Assembly: GCA_017435965.1 (NCBI GenBank)
Contig: JAFSEA010000095.1
Location: 1 to 39,388 of the forward strand
DNA: 39,388 bases
Source: Oscillospiraceae bacterium
GTDB lineage: Bacteria > Bacillota > Clostridia > Oscillospirales > JAAYXM01
Reading direction: 5' to 3'
Made by a program: the position numbers and the translations under genes
Notes under the pieces: model-generated
What the model was told of the DNA's origin: nothing
Databases searched by the model: none
The model's input: the letters and a program-made list of their open reading frames with translations, nothing else
In this document: positions 15,460-23,820 of the stretch, piece by piece
Layout: each line of letters opens with the position of its first letter
Position numbering within the stretch: position 1 is the stretch's first letter

Positions 15460-16308
15460 ATGAATGAAAATTTAAAAGGCAAAGTTGCCGTGATAACAGG
15501 TGCAGGCGGCACGATATGCTCCGAGGTTGCAATCGACCTTGCAAAGAACGGAGTCAAGCTTGCTCTTGTGGGACGTACTGCAGAAAAGCTTGAAAAGACG
15601 GAAGCTGCAATAAAAGAAATCGGTGGCGAATGTTTTATATTTGCCTGCGATGTTTGCAATTCGGAAAAAGTGGAAGAGCTTGCCGACAAAGTTTATGAAA
15701 CTTACGGAAAATGTGATTTTCTCGTAAATGGCGCAGGTGGAAATCAGAATGCCGCAATGCCCTCCATCACACAATTTGACGAAAGAGAAATTGACGGCAC
15801 ACTCCCCGATGGCATCCGTGGTTTTTATGACATTGATATGGATTGCTTTGAAAACGTTATCAAAATAAACACAATGGGCTCGGTACTCCCCATCCGTGCT
15901 TTTGCAAAGCGTATGGCACGTGACGGTGGCGGAAGCATCATAAACTTTGCTTCAATGAACAGCTACTGCCCTCTCACACGTTGCTTTGCATATGCAATGA
16001 GCAAGGCTGCAGTTGTGAATATGACGCAGTCCTTCGCGGCATACTTTGCACCTGCAAACATCCGTATAAACGCAATTGCCCCGGGATTTATTGCAAACGA
16101 GAGAAGCAAGCAGTATCTCGGCACTCCGGAAGACGGACTTACACCGCGCGGTCAGCAGGTTATCAACCACACGCCGACAAAACGTTTCGGCAAGGCTCAC
16201 GATATCTGCGGATGCGTTCGTTGGCTTCTTGATGAAGAGGCATCCTCCTTCGTTACGGGCGTTACTGTTCCCGTTGATGGCGGCTTCCTCACGCTCAGCG
16301 GGGTGTAA
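15460..16308 (+). CDS. SDR-type fructuronate reductase (D-mannonate oxidoreductase)
   Basis: The 282-residue short-chain dehydrogenase has the cofactor motif TGAGGTIC (residues 14-21; the GAGG form is typical of clostridial mannonate oxidoreductases of the SDR type), the NGAGG element, Ser in INFASMNSY and the catalytic YAMSK pair, plus a C-terminal VTGVTVPVDGGF. It should reduce fructuronate to mannonate with NAD(P)H. It is unrelated in fold to the long-chain UxuB of E. coli. Its place directly before the mannonate dehydratase gene supports this call. AGGAG precedes the ATG. Confidence 0.85.
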   Translation: MNENLKGKVAVITGAGGTICSEVAIDLAKNGVKLALVGRTAEKLEKTEAAIKEIGGECFIFACDVCNSEKVEELADKVYETYGKCDFLVNGAGGNQNAAMPSITQFDEREIDGTLPDGIRGFYDIDMDCFENVIKINTMGSVLPIRAFAKRMARDGGGSIINFASMNSYCPLTRCFAYAMSKAAVVNMTQSFAAYFAPANIRINAIAPGFIANERSKQYLGTPEDGLTPRGQQVINHTPTKRFGKAHDICGCVRWLLDEEASSFVTGVTVPVDGGFLTLSGV

Positions 16309-16313
16309 AGCTT

Positions 16314-17255
16314 ATGTTACTTACAGATTATTTCAGATATCCCAAGGATGCCACCTGGGATATTGCAAAGCAGAGCGGAGTTTCTCACGGCGTTATTCGT
16401 CTTCCCGAAACCGGTGATTTTGACCTTACCGATAAATCACACTGGCAAACTGTTTATGACGGCTTTATGGACTACGGCTTGAAGCCCGTTATTATCGAGC
16501 CGATGCCGAACGAGCTTCACGATCACATCAAAGCAGGCGATGAAAAGCGCGACGAATGCATTGAGAAAGCTATCAAGATGTTCCCGATTATGGATGCGCT
16601 TGATATCCGCTGCATATGCTTCAATTTTATGGCGCACATCGGATGGTTCCGCACAAAAAATGATATAGAGGAGCGCGGTGGTGCTCGCGTTACAGGATTT
16701 GATATCAATGATTTCACTCCTGTCGAGGCGAAAATAACAAAGGATGAGCTTTGGTCAAACTATGAATATTTTATCAAAGCTGTTCTCCCCTATGCAGAAA
16801 AGCACAATATTAATCTTGCGCTTCATCCCGATGATCCGCCAAGAGATCTCGGCGGCGTTGAAAGAATTATGACAAGTGCAGATAACATTGACCGCGCAAT
16901 AAACGGAATTGTCAAAAGCCCGAATCTCGGAATAACAATGTGCCAGGCGACCTATCACATTATGGGCGAAAAGCTTGAAGATGTTATTCCGCGTTTTAAG
17001 GACAAGATTATGTTCGTTCACTTCCGCAATACACGCGGCAATATCAACGCTTACCGCGAAACATATCACGATAACGGTGAGATTGATATGGCAGAGGTTA
17101 TGAAGATATACAGAAAATGCGGAGTTGACGTTCCTATCCGCGTTGACCACGTTCCCACAATGGTCGGTGAGGATATGAAAAATCAGGGTTACGATGCAAT
17201 CGGAAGATATTTTGCAATTGGATATTTAAAAGGAATACTTGATGCAACAAAATAG
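16314..17255 (+). CDS. uxuA: Mannonate dehydratase-type TIM-barrel enzyme
   Basis: The 313-residue protein has the UxuA hallmarks LALHPDDPP (metal-binding His and Asp region) and MFVHFRNTRG, and ends with a YFAIGYLKGIL segment as in the xylose-isomerase-like TIM barrels. It dehydrates D-mannonate to 2-keto-3-deoxygluconate using a divalent metal. It is shorter than E. coli UxuA (394) but close to the shorter Gram-positive forms. It begins 5 bases after the reductase stop, so both are translated from one message. The alternative is a related sugar-acid epimerase, which the motifs make less likely. Confidence 0.88.
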   Translation: MLLTDYFRYPKDATWDIAKQSGVSHGVIRLPETGDFDLTDKSHWQTVYDGFMDYGLKPVIIEPMPNELHDHIKAGDEKRDECIEKAIKMFPIMDALDIRCICFNFMAHIGWFRTKNDIEERGGARVTGFDINDFTPVEAKITKDELWSNYEYFIKAVLPYAEKHNINLALHPDDPPRDLGGVERIMTSADNIDRAINGIVKSPNLGITMCQATYHIMGEKLEDVIPRFKDKIMFVHFRNTRGNINAYRETYHDNGEIDMAEVMKIYRKCGVDVPIRVDHVPTMVGEDMKNQGYDAIGRYFAIGYLKGILDATK

Positions 17256-17275
17256 TTAAGGAGATGTACTTGATT

Positions 17276-18829
17276 ATGAAGAAAGTTTTTGTCGATGCTC
17301 AAAAGCCTGTAAAAAAGGTGAATAATTTCTGGAACCACATCCATTTTCATCCAACAGATGCCATTGAGGATGTTTGGGGACAAAGAATTCTCGATTCTGT
17401 CGCCGCAGACAGAGCGGCAAAAATGGTCAGAATTTACGCAATGCTTGAGGATATTGTGTACGAAGGTGAAAACGGCGAGCTTTTATATGATTTCTCCGAT
17501 ACCGACAAGAGAATTGATTATATGGTATCAAAAGGCTTTAAGCTTCTCATTTGTATGAATTTCTTGCCGCGTGCAATTGCCAAAGACAAAACGCTGATTT
17601 CCGAGCTTGCAAGATATAAAAACAAGCATCTTTTCACCTCTGTCCCCTCCGATTATCGCCTCTGGCAGGAGGTCTGCGCAAAGTATGTAGAGCATCTCAT
17701 CGAACGCTACGGTGAGGAGCTTGTTTCAAGCTGGTATTTCCACTGCTGGAACGAGCCAAATCTCTATGCATTTTGGATGAGCGATTGCAGAGAATGGGAA
17801 AAGGTTACAACCGAATACATAAAACTTTACGATTTCTTTGCCGAAGGAATCAAAGGCGTTTCAGAAAAAATCCGCGTTGGCGGCCCCTCTGCAGCCTTTG
17901 CTTTTCTTTCCGATGCACCGCGCACAGACGAGTATGGGCCTCTTGTTGATGCGATGTTCATCAAAAAGTTTCTTACTCACGTCAAAAGCGGAAAGAACCA
18001 CGCAAACGGTAAAACCGGAACCGCGTTTGACTTTTATTCTGTTCATACTTACGGGGATTTGCACGACAGCATAAAGAAAAACACGCTTGACCATACCTTC
18101 TGCACCGATATGCTGATTAACTACAAAAAGCTTGCCGCAGATTGCGGTTTTCCCGACATCGAAATAATTTCGGATGAATGGGAAATCTCCGGCGGCGGAT
18201 TTGTAGGCACTGCAAAATATCCGTTTGTTGAATATCGCAACAGTGAAGTTTTCTCTGCCCACTACTTTGCGTTTATCGAGGATATCATCAGAAAAGATGT
18301 TTCACTTTCCGCGCTTATGATATGCCTTTCCGGTCAGCACAATTTACCGGGAGATTTCGTTGGAACACGCACCTTCGCAACTCGAAGCGGTTTCAAAACT
18401 CCCATCTATAATGCATATGCACTTTCCGCGATGTTAGGTGAGACAATTCTTGAAAACAATGCGGATGATAAAATCGGAGTTATTCCGACTCTCTGTGAAA
18501 ACGGTGATGTTGCAATTGCAATATTTAACTATTCCAAAAATCTCTTAAAGCCGAACGGAACACTCAACACACGCCTTGCAGTTAAGCTTCCGGAGGGTGA
18601 ATATACGGTTTCCCACTATCGCCTTGATAAGGAAAACTGCAATTCTTACACCGCCTGGAAAGAGCTCGGCAGACCCGACTCTTACTCACAGGCTGCGCTT
18701 GAGTCTATCAATCAGGCATCTGTCCTTAAACCCTGGTATGAGGACGAGGAATTTGTCGGCACTGATTTCTCACTTGACATGCAACTTTCGGATTATTCTG
18801 TTTCACTTCTGAAATTCAGAAAGAACTAA
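17276..18829 (+). CDS. Glycoside hydrolase family 39 protein, first copy
   Basis: The 517-residue protein resembles GH39 (beta-xylosidase / alpha-L-iduronidase family): a TIM barrel with acid/base Glu160 in HCWNEPN and nucleophile Glu301 in IISDEWE, followed by a C-terminal beta domain (about 400-517). There is no signal peptide, so it should act on imported oligosaccharides. It shares order and many segments with the next gene (NFWxHIxFHPTxAIED, IYxML/MFE, KRIDYxVSKG, MICLSGQH), so the two arose by duplication. ATG 17276 is preferred; AAGGAG lies 12 bases upstream, and TTG 17270 at 6 bases is a real alternative. The substrate is unproven; the operon suggests uronic-acid-containing glycans. 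Confidence 0.85.
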   Translation: MKKVFVDAQKPVKKVNNFWNHIHFHPTDAIEDVWGQRILDSVAADRAAKMVRIYAMLEDIVYEGENGELLYDFSDTDKRIDYMVSKGFKLLICMNFLPRAIAKDKTLISELARYKNKHLFTSVPSDYRLWQEVCAKYVEHLIERYGEELVSSWYFHCWNEPNLYAFWMSDCREWEKVTTEYIKLYDFFAEGIKGVSEKIRVGGPSAAFAFLSDAPRTDEYGPLVDAMFIKKFLTHVKSGKNHANGKTGTAFDFYSVHTYGDLHDSIKKNTLDHTFCTDMLINYKKLAADCGFPDIEIISDEWEISGGGFVGTAKYPFVEYRNSEVFSAHYFAFIEDIIRKDVSLSALMICLSGQHNLPGDFVGTRTFATRSGFKTPIYNAYALSAMLGETILENNADDKIGVIPTLCENGDVAIAIFNYSKNLLKPNGTLNTRLAVKLPEGEYTVSHYRLDKENCNSYTAWKELGRPDSYSQAALESINQASVLKPWYEDEEFVGTDFSLDMQLSDYSVSLLKFRKN

Positions 18830-18853
18830 AACTGACAGAGGAGTTATCTATTT

Positions 18854-20353
18854 ATGATAAGAATTTGTTGCGATAAAAAAGAAAAAGATTTAAAGAATTT
18901 CTGGGGACACATTGTATTCCATCCCACAAACGCCATTGAGGATGATTGGGGAAAGCAGTATCTCGATAAAATCGCAGAAGACGGAGCAGCAAAAACTATC
19001 CGTATCTACTCGATGTTTGAAGAAAGCGTGACACTTGGCGACGACGGAGAAATCAAATATGACTTTTCTCTCAATGACAAGAGAATAGATTATCTCGTTT
19101 CAAAGGGATATGACCTTTTTATTGCATACGGTTTTATCCCGACCTGGCTTGCCGCAGATAAAGACCCCGAGCTCATCAAGCCGCGCTACAAAGGTGCAAC
19201 CTTTGCACGTTCATATCCGTATGACTATGCAAAATGGGAAGAAATTTGCTACGTTTATACAAAGCACCTTATTGACCGATATGGCGAAGATGTTGTTTCA
19301 AAATGGCGCATTCACTGTTACAACGAGCCTGATTGGTATCACTTCTTCCACGATAAAGCAGCAGACAACCACGCACGTGCAGCAGAATACTGCAAGCTTT
19401 ACGATGCATTTGTAAAAGGCGTTACTGCCGCAAGCGAAAAGCTTTGCTTCGGCGGTCCTGCGCTTGCAGAATCTCCGAAAAATTTTGAGTTTCTTGAGGA
19501 TTTTCTCAATCACATCAAGAAGACCGGAACAAGACTTGACTTTATCTCATTCCACTCCTACGGAACATTTCCCGAGCTTATTGAGGATAAGAGAAAGCCA
19601 ATCGATTCACGCGGTGCAATGTTTGACACAATGACTGTTGCAAAGGTTGCGAAGATGTGCGGATTCGGTCATCTTCCGCTTATCTGCGATGAATGGGGTG
19701 CAATTACCGAAGGATATCTCGACAAGAGCAGAATTCCCGAAATGGCATTCCGCGAAAACGAGCAGTATGCTGCATATTTTGTCAGAATGCTCACACTCTT
19801 TGACGAGTTAAATCTTCCGTATGAACAGATGATGATCTGTCTCTCGGGTCAGCACGACCTTAAGGGTGACCTTCTCGGAAACCGTAACTTCTTCTCAAAG
19901 AGCTTCTATCCGAAGCCTATTTTCAACGCATATGTCCTTGCAAACAAGCTTGGCGATGAAAAACTCTATTACTACCCGGAGCTTGAGGATGAATATGTTT
20001 CCGTTATGCCCTCACGCCATAAGGCTGACGGACATATGTCAATCCTTATGTGCTACGGTGACGATGGCTTTGCTCTCCCCCGCCCGACAAAGGAATTTGA
20101 GATTGATCTGAGCGGCATTGACAGAGAATATAAAATTGTCAAGTATGTTATCGATAAAAACCACGCTAACTGTTATACAAAGTTTCTCGAGCTTGGTGAG
20201 CCTCAGGATGCACCCGAAGATGTTCAGGCAATTATACGTGAAGCAGGAACACTGAAGGCAGAAGAATGCGGAACGGTATCTCCCGACAACACAATTTTCA
20301 ATTTAGAAATGGCAAACAATGCAGTTGTTCTTCTCGAACTCTTCCCTGCATAA
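18854..20353 (+). CDS. Glycoside hydrolase family 39 protein, second copy
   Basis: The 499-residue paralogue keeps the GH39 layout with acid/base Glu158 in HCYNEPDW and nucleophile Glu280 in LICDEWGA. The residue before NEP is Tyr instead of Trp, and the loop after NEP differs from the first copy, so substrate specificity probably differs. It also lacks an extra segment near residues 210-250 of the first copy. It is the last gene of the uronate operon and is followed by a hairpin terminator. Cytosolic, no signal peptide. Confidence 0.85.
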   Translation: MIRICCDKKEKDLKNFWGHIVFHPTNAIEDDWGKQYLDKIAEDGAAKTIRIYSMFEESVTLGDDGEIKYDFSLNDKRIDYLVSKGYDLFIAYGFIPTWLAADKDPELIKPRYKGATFARSYPYDYAKWEEICYVYTKHLIDRYGEDVVSKWRIHCYNEPDWYHFFHDKAADNHARAAEYCKLYDAFVKGVTAASEKLCFGGPALAESPKNFEFLEDFLNHIKKTGTRLDFISFHSYGTFPELIEDKRKPIDSRGAMFDTMTVAKVAKMCGFGHLPLICDEWGAITEGYLDKSRIPEMAFRENEQYAAYFVRMLTLFDELNLPYEQMMICLSGQHDLKGDLLGNRNFFSKSFYPKPIFNAYVLANKLGDEKLYYYPELEDEYVSVMPSRHKADGHMSILMCYGDDGFALPRPTKEFEIDLSGIDREYKIVKYVIDKNHANCYTKFLELGEPQDAPEDVQAIIREAGTLKAEECGTVSPDNTIFNLEMANNAVVLLELFPA

Positions 20354-20366
20354 TAAAGATATTACA

Positions 20367-20401
20367 GAGACGGCAAGACTCAGATTGAGCCTTGCCGTCT
20401 C
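20367..20401 (+). terminator. Terminator of the uronate/GH39 operon
   Basis: GAGACGGCAAG (20367-20377) pairs perfectly with CTTGCCGTCTC (20391-20401), with an inner CTCA/TGAG extension. The following T run is short (ATTATTTT), so termination may be partial. Confidence 0.7.
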
Positions 20402-20408
20402 ACATTAT

Positions 20409-20452
20409 TTTCGGGAATGAATATACTGTATCAGAAAGAGAATTTCCCGAAA
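20409..20452 (+). promoter_or_regulatory. Inverted repeat spanning the dpaA promoter region
   Basis: TTTCGGGAA (20409-20417) and TTCCCGAAA (20444-20452) are perfect 9-bp inverted repeats. Between them TATACTGTA (20422-20430) differs by one position from the sigma-K -10 form CATANNNTA. Dipicolinate synthase is a sigma-K gene in Bacillus, so a sporulation promoter here is expected; the repeat could be an operator or a leader hairpin. Confidence 0.4.
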
Positions 20453-20465
20453 GGACGGTTATATT

Positions 20466-21341
20466 ATGACAGAAAAACTGAAGCTTGCTGTTGTCGGCGG
20501 CGATGCCCGCCAGGCAAAGCTTTGTAATCTTCTTGCAAACGACGGACATAAAGTCTGCGCATATGCTTTGGACAAAGCCACACTTTCCGAATATGTGCTT
20601 CAAATCGGAGATATTTCAACACTTACGCAAAAGTTTGACTGCATCATTCTGCCTGTGCCTGTTTGTTCGGACAAAAATCGCCTGAACGCGCCTTTATCGG
20701 CATATACCTATCACATAGACGAACTGTTTTCTCTTTTTCCGCCCGGACAAACCGTTATTGCCGGACGTGTGAACAACGACCTTTTCACAACAGCAGGAAG
20801 AAGCGGAATAAGACTCTATGATTATCTCGAGCGCGAGGATTTCACAGTGCTCAATTCCATCCCCACCGCTGAAGGTGCAATTGAAGTTGCAATGCGTGAG
20901 CTTGATACAACCCTCAACCGAAAAAAGTGTCTTGTTATAGGTTTTGGACACATCGGAAAACTCCTTTCCTCATACCTTCGCGGTATAGGAGCATACGTTA
21001 CTGCCACCGCGCGGAAATTCGGCGATCTTGCCTGGATATCGGCATACGGCTATGAGAGTATTGAAACTTCAAAAATAATCGACTCTCTTTCAAAATACGA
21101 TATTATTTTCAACACCGTACCGGCACTCATCCTTGACGAAAAAACTCTTTCTCATGTGAGAGGCGATGCATTTATATGTGACCTTGCCTCAAAGCCCGGC
21201 GGAGTTGATTTCAATGCGGCAAGAGCACTTGGGCTTCACACGGTGCAGGCGCTGTCACTTCCCGGAAAGTGTTCTCCTCTTTCTGCCGCCGCGGCAATGC
21301 GCGATACTATATATAATATTCTTGATGAATGGAGGGATTAA
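20466..21341 (+). CDS. dpaA: Dipicolinate synthase subunit A
   Basis: The 291-residue protein matches DpaA/SpoVFA: an N-terminal dehydrogenase-like domain opening with LAVVGGDARQAKL, then a Rossmann domain with GFGHIG (159-164), and a final LPGKCSPLSAAAAMRDTIYNIL segment typical of the family. With subunit B it oxidises dihydrodipicolinate (or a precursor) to dipicolinic acid in the mother cell, which is then stored with calcium in the spore core. Many Clostridia lack this pair and use an Etf-type enzyme, so its presence is informative. The next gene starts with GTG three bases after the stop. Confidence 0.95.
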   Translation: MTEKLKLAVVGGDARQAKLCNLLANDGHKVCAYALDKATLSEYVLQIGDISTLTQKFDCIILPVPVCSDKNRLNAPLSAYTYHIDELFSLFPPGQTVIAGRVNNDLFTTAGRSGIRLYDYLEREDFTVLNSIPTAEGAIEVAMRELDTTLNRKKCLVIGFGHIGKLLSSYLRGIGAYVTATARKFGDLAWISAYGYESIETSKIIDSLSKYDIIFNTVPALILDEKTLSHVRGDAFICDLASKPGGVDFNAARALGLHTVQALSLPGKCSPLSAAAAMRDTIYNILDEWRD

Positions 21342-21344
21342 CCG

Positions 21345-21920
21345 GTGGAATCTCTTACAATAGGCTTTGCAATATGCGGCTCTTTCTGCACCTTTTCAAA
21401 GGTGCTTCCCGAAATGGAAAAGCTTGTAGAAAAGGGATATAATGTGCTTCCCATAATGTCTTCGGTCGCTTATTCAACAGACACACGCTTCGGAAAGGCA
21501 AAAGACTTTACAGACAAAATCGAAAGCATTTGTAACAAAAAAATAATCAGCACAATCTCCGATGCCGAGCCGATAGGTCCGAAAAAGCTTCTTGATGCAC
21601 TGATCATTGCACCCTGCACAGGGAATACTGCAGCAAAGCTTGCCTGCGGGATATGCGACTCTTCTGTTACAATGGCGGCAAAAGCGCATATGAGAAACGG
21701 AAGGCCTCTGATTATTGCAATCTCCACCAACGACGGTCTCGGGATAAACGGAAAAAACATTGCAACACTCAAAACAACAAAAAATATTTTCTTTGTCCCC
21801 TACGGTCAGGACGATGCAAAAGGAAAAACAAATTCCCTTGTTGCCGATATGACAAAAATAAATGAAACCCTCAAATCCGCCCTTTCAGGGCAACAGCTTG
21901 AGCCTATACTTCTCAATTAG
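21345..21920 (+). CDS. dpaB: Dipicolinate synthase subunit B
   Basis: The 191-residue flavoprotein-like DpaB/SpoVFB has the IGFAICGSFCTF start, the PCTGNTAAKLACGICDSSVTMAAKAHMRNGRPLII core and the ISTNDGLG motif of the family. It starts with GTG at 21345 with GGAGGG eight bases upstream. It works with DpaA in dipicolinate synthesis during spore maturation. A strong terminator closes the operon, so dpaAB is a two-gene unit. Confidence 0.95.
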   Translation: MESLTIGFAICGSFCTFSKVLPEMEKLVEKGYNVLPIMSSVAYSTDTRFGKAKDFTDKIESICNKKIISTISDAEPIGPKKLLDALIIAPCTGNTAAKLACGICDSSVTMAAKAHMRNGRPLIIAISTNDGLGINGKNIATLKTTKNIFFVPYGQDDAKGKTNSLVADMTKINETLKSALSGQQLEPILLN

Positions 21921-21925
21921 AGCAA

Positions 21926-21960
21926 AGAACCGTGAAGACCTTATTCGTCTTCACGGTTCT
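21926..21960. terminator. Bidirectional terminator shared by dpaB and the DUF1836 gene
   Basis: AGAACCGTGAAGAC (21926-21939) pairs perfectly with GTCTTCACGGTTCT (21947-21960). The stop codon of the convergent DUF1836 gene lies inside the loop (21941-21943), so the end of that gene is part of the hairpin. Confidence 0.85.
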
Positions 21961-22471
21961 GAATTTCGTCTATAAAATCAAAGCAATTGCTTACATAGAT
22001 GATATGGCAGGCAGAAATTATAACGCTTTTGAAAATATCCTTTGTTCCTGTATTCGTTATGCCTATATTTCCCTCTGCAGCTTTTATTCCGCATATATCA
22101 AAAAGCATATTTTCAAATTCCGAGCAGAAATAATCATATGCCATTTCAGGTGAATATGTTTCTTCCTGAAAAGAGAGAATCTTTTTGATATTCTCTATCT
22201 GCAGAACGTGCTTTGCTATGCTTATAAAAATGAGATATGCTATCTGCACACGATAATACTGTTTTTTCGCCGGGGGTGCGATTACTCCTTGCTTTACATA
22301 ATTGCTTATCATGGCAGAGGTTATTTGCATACAACCCAGCTCTGCAGTAATTCCGTTTATATATTTAGTTACTTGTTCAAGATACAGCCCCATATCCGGC
22401 AATTCTCTGTATCGGGGCAAACGGAAATCCCCGATTTTTGCCGCCACCAGGCTTTTAACATCATTTTTCAT
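21941..22471 (-). CDS. DUF1836 putative transcriptional regulator
   Basis: The 176-residue protein carries the DUF1836 signature FRLPRYRELPDMGLYLEQVTKYING followed by a MerR-like helix-turn-helix segment (ITSAMISNYVKQGVIAPPAKKQYYR). It is common in Clostridia and presumed DNA-binding, but its ligand and targets are unproven. It is transcribed away from the alcohol dehydrogenase gene. A palindrome lies over that gene's promoter in the shared 140-bp region, so local control of the dehydrogenase pair is a reasonable inference. Its 3' end is embedded in a terminator stem. Confidence 0.85.
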   Translation of the reverse strand: MKNDVKSLVAAKIGDFRLPRYRELPDMGLYLEQVTKYINGITAELGCMQITSAMISNYVKQGVIAPPAKKQYYRVQIAYLIFISIAKHVLQIENIKKILSFQEETYSPEMAYDYFCSEFENMLFDICGIKAAEGNIGITNTGTKDIFKSVIISACHIIYVSNCFDFIDEIQNREDE

Positions 22472-22522
22472 AATATATTTATTATATAGCCTATTCTCCT
22501 ATATGTCAACTCATTATTTTTC

Positions 22523-22588
22523 TTGACCTTCTACCTCAAAACTGTTATAATCTTATCATCGGTTTTTTAATATCCGATTATGAGATTA
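22523..22588 (+). promoter_or_regulatory. Strong promoter with overlapping palindromic operator candidate
   Basis: TTGACC (22523-22528) and TATAAT (22546-22551) are exactly 17 bases apart. A near-perfect 15-bp inverted repeat (22548-22562 with 22574-22588, 13 of 15 matched) starts inside the -10 box and covers the start site. A repressor bound here would block transcription of the alcohol/aldehyde dehydrogenase operon. Confidence 0.7.
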
Positions 22589-22611
22589 TACCTATTTTTA
22601 CGAGGTGGACA

Positions 22612-23820
22612 ATGAATATATTGAGAAAAATTTATTGCAGGACATACCAGAAAATCTTTAAGCTCGCAATTCCCATACTCCCCTATACCTCTCCTGAAAT
22701 CACAGAAACTCCGGAAGATGCCGCAGAGCTTATACAAAAGAAAGGTCTTACCCGACTTCTTATCGTGACCGATAAGTTCATCCACGAATCAGGACTTATA
22801 AATCCGCTTAAAGCTGCACTTGAAAAAAGAAACATTGCATATGTTGTTTTTGATGAAACTATGCCGAATCCGACTATTTCTACCGTTGAAGCGGCGAGGG
22901 ATATGTATATAAAAAGTTCCTGCCGGGGACTTATCGGCTTTGGTGGCGGAAGCTCCATTGACTGCGCAAAAGCAGTCGGTGCACGTATTGCAAAGCCGAA
23001 AAAGACAATACAGAAGATGCGCGGAATCCTCAGTATACACAAGAAAACTCCTTTTGTTCTCGCTGTTCCCACAACTGCAGGTACAGGAAGTGAGGTTACC
23101 GTGACAACCGTTGTTACAAACAGTGAAACGGGAGAAAAGTTCCCAATAAGCGATTTTCCCCTTATCCCCGATGCAGTTCTCCACGACCCGAAAAACACGG
23201 TAAGTCTTCCAAAGCATCTTACCGCCACAACAGGGATGGATGCCCTCACTCACGCAGTTGAGGCATATATCGGAGGCTCTGCCGTTAAATCCACAAAGGC
23301 AGATGCAATACGTGCAACACGGCTTATTTTTGAGAACATCAAGGATGCCTATAATAACGGTGAAAACCTTGTTGCCAGAAAAAATATGCTTGAAGCGGCA
23401 TTTCTTGCAGGACGTGCCTTTTCAAAATCTTATGTGGGTTATTGTCACGCAGTTGCCCACTCTCTCGGCGGAAAGTATAATATCCCTCACGGTCTTGCAA
23501 ATTCGGTAATTCTTCCCTATACCCTTGAAGCTTACGGTGATTCGGTTTATAATAAATTATATAGCCTTACCGTTGCAGTTGGTGTTTGTGATGCTTCAAC
23601 CGATAAGGAAACAGCCGCAAAGGCTTTTATTGAAAAGATAAAGGAAATGAACCGGGAAATGAACATCCCCGAAAAGCTTTCGGGGATAAAGGAAGAAGAT
23701 ATTCCCATCCTTGCAGAAATTGCAGACAAGGAAGCAAATCCCCTCTATCCTGTTCCGAAGCTTATGGACAAATATGAACTCCGGCAATTTTACTATTCCG
23801 TTATGGAGGAGACAGTATGA
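22612..23820 (+). CDS. Iron-containing alcohol dehydrogenase
   Basis: The 402-residue protein is a group III metal-dependent alcohol dehydrogenase. It has the NAD-binding GGGSSID (111-117) and metal ligands Asp210, His214, His279 and His293 (TGMDALTHAVEAY and the CHAVAHSLGGKYNIPHGLAN region), with the 14-residue spacing between the last two histidines seen in FucO-type enzymes. It interconverts an aldehyde and an alcohol; the substrate is not evident. Its stop overlaps the ATG of an aldehyde dehydrogenase (ATGA), so alcohol to acid oxidation, or the reverse, is the likely joint function. Confidence 0.92.
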   Translation: MNILRKIYCRTYQKIFKLAIPILPYTSPEITETPEDAAELIQKKGLTRLLIVTDKFIHESGLINPLKAALEKRNIAYVVFDETMPNPTISTVEAARDMYIKSSCRGLIGFGGGSSIDCAKAVGARIAKPKKTIQKMRGILSIHKKTPFVLAVPTTAGTGSEVTVTTVVTNSETGEKFPISDFPLIPDAVLHDPKNTVSLPKHLTATTGMDALTHAVEAYIGGSAVKSTKADAIRATRLIFENIKDAYNNGENLVARKNMLEAAFLAGRAFSKSYVGYCHAVAHSLGGKYNIPHGLANSVILPYTLEAYGDSVYNKLYSLTVAVGVCDASTDKETAAKAFIEKIKEMNREMNIPEKLSGIKEEDIPILAEIADKEANPLYPVPKLMDKYELRQFYYSVMEETV

